64,000 bases of DNA from Elmis aenea (taxonomy: Eukaryota > Arthropoda > Insecta > Coleoptera > Elmidae): the NCBI GenBank assembly GCA_947652605.1, contig OX393577.1, positions 23,935,466-23,999,465 on the forward strand. Direction: 5' to 3'. Shown one piece after another: positions 57,735-64,000 of the stretch; position 1 is the stretch's first letter; each line of letters opens with the position of its first letter. The notes under the pieces were generated by a model that searched no databases, was not told the DNA's origin, and saw only the letters and a program-made list of their open reading frames with translations. The position numbers and the translations under genes were made by a program.

Positions 57735-60056
57735 GTAAGTGGTTATGTTTTACATTTTAAACAAAATAAGTGTCGAAATAATTTGCTTTAGCGTGTCCTT
57801 GATTAATTTCATTGCTTTAGCACGATTTTTTAATCTTATATATCTAGCGAGCATTTAAAGGCGTACAAAAGGCGAAAAAATAAAATATGTAGTTACAATT
57901 TCTGAAAATTCGCTCTTAAAAAGAATACTGTGTTATAATTTTTTAAAAATGGTTTAATAGATATAATTCTACTTAATGTTTTCTTAGTTTACGAAATGAA
58001 ATTTATTAATTAAAATTGAGAAGGTTAAAGTACATTTTTAAAACGATTTTGTTTATGGTTTAAAATATTATAATAATCTAGCATTTTAATAATTGCCTTT
58101 TGGCTCAAGTAATTGTTTACTATCTGCAAATTTTTACGTCATACACATTTTAATTTAATAGAAGTAACCATAATGTTTATAATTCTTTAGAAATATTTAA
58201 ACTTTTGTGCTTGGTATGAAGAAAGCTGTGCTTATTGTTGTTAAAATATGATAGCTACGCTCCTGATCAATATTATTTTTATAATGAAGAATCACATGAT
58301 TGGGGAGTACTTACTGGGATTGTTTTAATACAGATTCATTGATTATACATTGAATTTCAGTTGTTTTACATTATGGCAATGAAACCACGGTTTTTAATAT
58401 TTACCACACGTCGAAGCCACAGAATGAAAATATAATGAAGTGTTCAAGCATAATACAAATATTAACGTTTCTCGTTCAATAATTGTTTAATTAAACATAT
58501 AAATACGCTCTTATTAAATGCTATCACAGATCTCTGAGGTTATTGTTGCATGCACAACAATACATACATTGCGATATATTAGCGCCTAACCGAAGTTTAT
58601 TTTCCTGCAACGCGCTCGCTTATAATTCCACCAGTTGCTGTCCGGCCGGCGCCGGATTCGGGTGGCGTATTTCCTGCTAACCCGTTAGCAGGTTCGCGAC
58701 CGCGTGTTGATAATATATTTTTATGAATTTCCATTAACTGCCCAACAACTTATCACGATGATTCAAGGTAGGGCACTACAAAATTCGCAAATCGATCCTT
58801 ATTCTTCAGTTTTTAAAAACTGCAAAATTATTAAACTCTTCGCATATCTTCATACATTTTTGGAACGCAAATAATAACACGGTTTCTTTCACAAACTCGG
58901 TAAATATTTATGTTAATTTGCGTAAATAAAAGATAAATTGCGGTCTGCAGCGACTTGATAATTAAAATCAGAGAGCATTCGTTTCACTTGACCTTTTTAA
59001 CATGCAATATTTATATTAAATATTGTTTTGTTTATCAGTTACGCTAATTTCATATTGTGCAAGCAAATAAAATTGTTTGTTTTATATTTTTGAGTTATTT
59101 ATTAATGAGAGTATTAAAATAAACGCTATAAGATATTTTTTGAAAGGTATTATTTTAAGAATTTGACCCTTTTGAAACTATTTTGATCATCATTAATTCG
59201 TATGTGTAATATTTTTCTAAAAATGTATTGGAGAATATCAAAAATGCGTAGTACAGGTAAAATTTTAATTCCTCTGTCGTTGAAAGTTCGAAAAAAAAGC
59301 TTTATTTGCTATTAAAAAAAAGTTGAAATCGATAGGATCCAGTTGTTATGCGCCTTTTCAATTACTTGCCTTTTTTAACATAACAATATTGTTTTGGAAC
59401 TACATTCTCTTAGAATTTGGCTAAATTTTTTACGTTAAATCTATGTTATTTAAAATTGTTTAAGAGCACAGCAAATCAGTCTCCTATAACCGGATATTAA
59501 TGGATTAATGATAAATTTGTAGAAGCTAGGTATATTCTGTGTTATAGTCTTTTGATCTTTAATTATTAAATAATTGCTTTAATATTGTTTTCAGGAGCAT
59601 TTGTTTAAAATTTTTTTTTTTATGAAAATGGTAACATTTTATCACACGCTTGCAGTGTTAGGAATTGACAAAAGTCAATTAAAATGTTTCATATAAATGC
59701 AGTATTCTTGATACTGGTTGAGAGATGACATTTTTTAAACGTTATGTGAGTTTTTTAAATTGTTCTTAACGTAATCTCTAAGTTTGACGTGCATTATTAA
59801 ACTTGCGTTATCTTTATGCATTTATTCAATTAACATTGATTAATTTCTGTAAAGAATAACATTATAATAATTTGTTCAGCTCTAATTCATGTGTTTTGCA
59901 CTAGTAGCTGGTTTCTTAAATTGTTTTTGATTATGTTTTCTGCGGTTGTAGATTTTATTATTTTTAATTGTTATGGTTTTTATTTACAATTATGAAGTAG
60001 TTGCCTTAACTTGTGTAGTTAAAACTGTATGTAATTTTTATTTATAACAAGATGAT
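57735..60056. other. AT-rich DNA with a GC-rich island at about 58600-58720
   Basis: No ORF is supported. The block around 58600-58720 is much richer in G+C than the flanks and includes CCGGCCGGCGCCGG and the palindrome CTGCTAACCCGTTAGCAG. It could be a regulatory region in the first intron of the candidate THAP-like gene or a MITE core. Confidence 0.35.
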
Positions 60057-60590
60057 TTACCCGGCGTTGCACGGGCGATTACAATTTTAATTACTTTTTT
60101 AACTTGAATAAGCCCAATAATTCCAAATCATACACAAATGATTTTTTTATAATTCCTTAAAAAATAACTATTTATTGCTTAAAAATTGAATAATAACTCA
60201 AATTTATTTTCTTTCGTCTTGTTTCAATTAAAAATTTACTAATAAAAATAATACTTCAGGTACATTTATTGCTAATTGTATACAATACAATCTTTACTTG
60301 TGAAATACACCGCGCCGTATCGTGTTATGACCAGGTATTTGCCGACGTAAGATCGAATCCCGTCCAAGTAATTTTTTTTTTTAAATTGGTAATATGTGCT
60401 TGTACTTAAAGTTTGGCGTTATATCTGCAAGGTCCTAAATAGTAACTGTGCAAAATTTGGCCCCGATCGGTCAACGGACCTAGGATTCTATAGCGAACAA
60501 ACAAACAAACAAACAAACAAACAAACAAACAAACAAACAAACAAACAAACAAACACACAAACAAGCTCTTTTATATATATAGATAGAAGA
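60057..60590 (+). mobile_element. Dispersed repeat (plus copy) with (CAAA)n tail
   Basis: It starts with TTTACCCGGCGTTGCACGGG. It has an AATTTGGCCCCGATCGG block before GCGAACAAACAAAC, then about 15 CAAA units (60496-60560) and TATATATAGAT. The same blocks appear in reverse at 34077-35148. The tetranucleotide tail favours a retroposon origin. Confidence 0.55.
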
Positions 60591-60599
60591 AGAAGATGT

Positions 60600-62959
60600 T
60601 AGTTGAAATTTGGCTTATATTCACCCAGGAATGAAATTTGTTTTTGTTATTTATTAAATATTTTTGCGATCAAAAAATGTCTTGCCATTTGTGACTCAAT
60701 CGACTTAAAATTTTCTTTTACAAAATAAAGCTCATTTTGTGAGCTAAAAAGATTTAACTCCATCTTGCTTAAAAATTGAGTAACCTTTTTAAAATGTACG
60801 TTATCTTTTAAAATTTAAACAAAATGAACATAAACTCATCGCTGTAATAGTAAAAAATGGTAAAACATCTATTCTGAGTGTGTGGGTTTTAGCTTGATCT
60901 AATAATTTTGTAATATATTGATGTACATAATATCATGCATCTACTACATGAAATTTAAAACACCGAAAAATTTTCAGCTAACCTCATAATCCGCTTAAAT
61001 TTAAAGCCATACGGTAGATTGATAAATAACGTTAGTGTGACAGTTTTGAGGCAACATTCGTGGCAAATTTATTTTCATATTTTATAAAAATTTGTAGTCT
61101 TAAATAGTATGAAAGTTTTAAATCCAAGACTTTGTGCTAAACGCATATGCAATCGTAACAGAATTGTTTCATAATATTATTTGAATTTTTGCTTTTAATC
61201 ATAAAAATGTGAACTAGCATGAAAATCAGAAAAGGACCAATGCTAGTGCCCTGGATTTTTTTGTTATCTTAAAATGATTTTAATTACTTTTTGCAAATTT
61301 ACATAATGCAAGCATCAAATTTTGTTTAATTGTAAAATTTATTGCCAAAATTCAATCACGGAATTCAGTTGAAACGGCGTATCTGTCAACTGGAAGAACT
61401 TGAAAATATTTGGGGTTTGAGGATAAGACGAACTAATGGTATAATGCCTAAAGAAAACAAACCTGTTGATTGGTAACTTAATCCTGACACTTTTTTAGTT
61501 CAGTCAATAGAATGGTAGTCACAAAGAAACATCAGCGCCAGTTTTGTTCCGAAATGTGTATAATTTTTTGCTTATACAAACATGAAGTAAACAAAAATAT
61601 CAGTAAATTTAATGTTTAAATAATTTTGTACGTTTAAACGTAATAATTAAATAATGTTTATGTGTTAAAAAGCACCTAATTCATATTTTAAAATTCCAGG
61701 TAATTTTGTGGGTGTATAATAACGGGCATAAACAATTTTTTAAATTTAGGTTGAAAGTAAAGGAGCTATAGTAGTAATTTTTGTATTTAAACGTTTATAA
61801 GTATATAAAAATACTCATATTATAGCATACATCAACATTGTTTATTTTCATCCAGAAATTAAAAATGTTTCACAAGTATGGAAAACTGAAATGTAATACA
61901 AAATCGCTACAAAAGTAAATTGAATGAATGAACAAAAATCGAAATGATGTTTCGTTGAATCCTTTGTCAGATTTATGTTTCATTAGTGGACTATTGAACA
62001 AATTTAAAATTTAAAGTTTCACTGCATTCGTAAAAATGTTTTAAAACTTTTCATTGTATTAAAGGTAGTTTATTGTCATTCTTCCTATAAATTTTAATTT
62101 TGGTAAAACCGCACAGAAGCTGTGAGATTGGTTATGCAGTTGTTTAGAAGGTTATTGAATTGTATTTAAAAGTTATTTAAGCATCAGGAAAAATGGTAAA
62201 TTGAAAATATTATTTTTGATTCGGTTTAAAGTATGGGATCTTCATTTAATTCGAGTAAAAACATTATTAAAATGGTACATACAATTCGTACTATTTCGAA
62301 TTTTAAATTAAATAAATTCTAAATGCTTTTTTATAGGTCTGTTTTGTTGTGGATATAATTTTTATGTTATACGTTCATTCGTTTGGGCTCTTACTAAATA
62401 TATGCATTGCAAAGTTTGGATTTTTTTCGCTATGTAAAACAATGTCTACTTTAACAAAGCACTAATCAAGCATTTTTTTATAGACCATTATGAAATTAAA
62501 ATGTGCTTACTTGTTGTCAGTTCGTCAATGTATCGAGTAAATGCTTACATGAAACTCATTATCTAAATTAATAAGGGCATTTGAATTCATGAATACATTT
62601 ACTTTTTAATAACAGTGCCAGCAAACTCAATTATATTTACAAATTGAAAATCGTTTCTCTAGCCAGAGTACAGTATAAGTGAATTTTTCTCATTTTGTAT
62701 AAAATATTAAATATATATTTAAAGATTATGCATAACGCATAACAAACATGTAGGTTTTTGCATTGCTCGTTAATTTTTGTAGAAAGTTCAGTTTTGTATT
62801 TATTTTGTTTTATGATTTGAATTTGTGTTGATTTACTTCGTGCAAAAATAATATTTCCTTCTGTACTAATTACCATGATTATAGAATGGAAAATTTTGTA
62901 AGAGCATGAATATTAAAATAGTTTTAATAAAAATTACACTCACATTTTCTCATATCGTA
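60600..62959. other. No gene recognised
   Basis: This is long AT-rich DNA with only short ORFs and no clear terminal repeats. It may be intron or intergenic. Confidence 0.5.
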
Positions 62960-63137
62960 CAGGGTGGTCAAAATTCGATTGAACTACATGGGTATCTCGC
63001 TTAATATTTTTAAGATAGAGAAACGGTAAAATCAAGTTATGAAGGTTTTTTAGTATTATTTTTTAAGAAAAACATTAGGCTGTGAGTTTTTCTGCACATT
63101 TTTGTTAATTTGACCGTTTCCCTATCTTGAATATTAA
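62960..63137. mobile_element. Fold-back C7, cut by a piggyBac-type insertion
   Basis: The left end CAGGGTGGTCAAAATTCGAT has the head CATGGGTATCTCGCTTAATA, closest to the element at 28791. The mirror arm runs GACCGTTTCCCTATCTTGAA then ATATTAA, where the TTAA-type element begins; the terminal 45 bp or so of the right arm are not seen. Confidence 0.75.
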
Positions 63138-64000
63138 CCTTTAAGAGCTAACGTGCGGTCTCAGAGACCGACGGAACCGAATTATTCCGATAAATGACAG
63201 ATGGATTCGAATATCGTGCTCGGTCGTTCAGTAGCTTCATATTATACGTAGATGTTGCTATTGCCAAAACGGCAGCAAAAACGCGTGTATAGTTTCTTAA
63301 CTATATGTACATCAAATTTCGGTCTCAGAGACCGACGTTAGCTTTGGTGTAATTAAAGTAAAGGTAATGGAGCTGCTGGTTTAGTGTTTTATTTTAAGTA
63401 ATAATTATCCTAATAGTGTAAAAATGAATTACGAACAACAACAAAATTACTTGCAAAGACTTTTTGTAGAATTTTTTTAGAGACACTAGGTATGGAGTTA
63501 CTTGAGCCACATGCAAGACGCAGAGCACTTGCAAAATATCTACCCAGGACGCCTTCAAGAAATTTTTCAAATAACACTGACTGTTTCAAATAATGAACAG
63601 GCACATGGACGCTGCTTTTACTGCAGTAGTAAAAAAAGTAGAAAAACCAAATATGTATAAGTGCAATATATGCAATAAGTTTATGTGTATGGAACACATA
63701 AAAGGCATATTATGTGTAGAATGCTCTGCAAATATATAGTACTTTTTATAGTGAAAAGTTCCATTATACTATAAATCCTTTTTTGTGCTAAACCTGAATT
63801 TTACTTAATATATAATGTAAATAACCTATTTCAGATGTTTTTTCTTTATTTTTTTAATTTTTTGTTTGTTTTTGTTTCATTTAAAAAATATTTTTACGTT
63901 TTTGTAAGGATATTTTTAAATAGTTTTTTTTTTGTAAAAAACGAACGAAATAATTTTTTTTTTAATTAAAATTGTTTTTATATACAGTCTACTAGTTGCC
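63138..64000 (+). mobile_element. piggyBac-type element, internally deleted, right end outside or lost
   Basis: It starts right after TTAA at 63134-63137 with CCTTTAAGAGC. A palindrome GGTCTCAGAGACC occurs twice near the left end (about 63157 and 63322), probably as subterminal binding sites. Then 63420-63740 encodes the C-terminal part of a piggyBac transposase in broken frames: LEPHARRRALAKYLPRTPS, HGRCFYCSSKKSRKT, and after a frameshift KCNICNKFMCMEHIKGILC with CVEC before the stop at about 63738. That Cys/His-rich zinc module binds the transposon ends in known relatives. The catalytic DDD core is missing. The 3-prime terminal repeat was not found before the window end. Confidence 0.8.

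Noticed and set aside
60396..60602. ORF with a TNKQ repeat
   Set aside because: It is the (CAAA)n tail of a dispersed repeat read in one frame.

Overview
This is an AT-rich eukaryotic window, almost certainly from an insect genome and possibly a beetle. The basis for insect is short GT-AG introns, insect-type E(z) and Fab1/PIKfyve proteins, and insect-style transposons. The species cannot be named from the sequence.

The host gene content is small and clear. From left to right: (1) the 3-prime-truncated part of a minus-strand gene (538-3197) encoding tandem SAXO/FAM154-like repeats, running off the left edge; (2) a tRNA-Ala(UGC) at 21560-21631; (3) a single-exon Tom20-type mitochondrial import receptor on the minus strand (25426-25848); (4) head-to-head with it, 259 bp away, a complete 20-exon PIKfyve/Fab1 phosphoinositide kinase (26108-41738), whose hand-joined exons are in frame for 2014 aa; (5) a complete 10-exon Enhancer of zeste (44210-53412, 746 aa), the PRC2 histone H3K27 methyltransferase; (6) a candidate first exon of a THAP-like gene at 57581-57734 with no continuation recognised.

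Everything else is dominated by mobile DNA. Several insertions are bounded to the base by target-site duplications. hAT elements: 12137-12852, 20454-21468, 29261-30232, 42133-43869 and 56580-56801. TTAA (piggyBac-type) insertions: 38333-38565, 51763-51915 and a broken autonomous relic from 63138. PIF/Harbinger-like: 23645-23797. Mariner-like: 21667-22068. There are two non-LTR retrotransposon fragments (22556-22800 and 45036-46784) and a frameshifted, internally deleted P-element/THAP9-like transposase (16523-18112).

The most striking component is a large set of near-complete palindromes (fold-back elements, about 0.6-1.7 kb). Most have CAGGG...CCCTG ends and TA target sites. At least nine copies or relics share a conserved terminal head, with a GATCTCG-like core about 33 nt inside the end, while their interiors differ. 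The largest (51180-52867, in an E(z) intron) carries a remnant resembling the DUF4817 helix-turn-helix found in insect transposases, a clue to the mobilising enzyme. Every PIKfyve intron longer than about 300 bp owes its size to such insertions, so the pre-mRNAs of PIKfyve and E(z) should form long hairpins. Exon coordinates, motif readings and target-site duplications were worked out by eye; family names are from recall of conserved motifs, not from searches.
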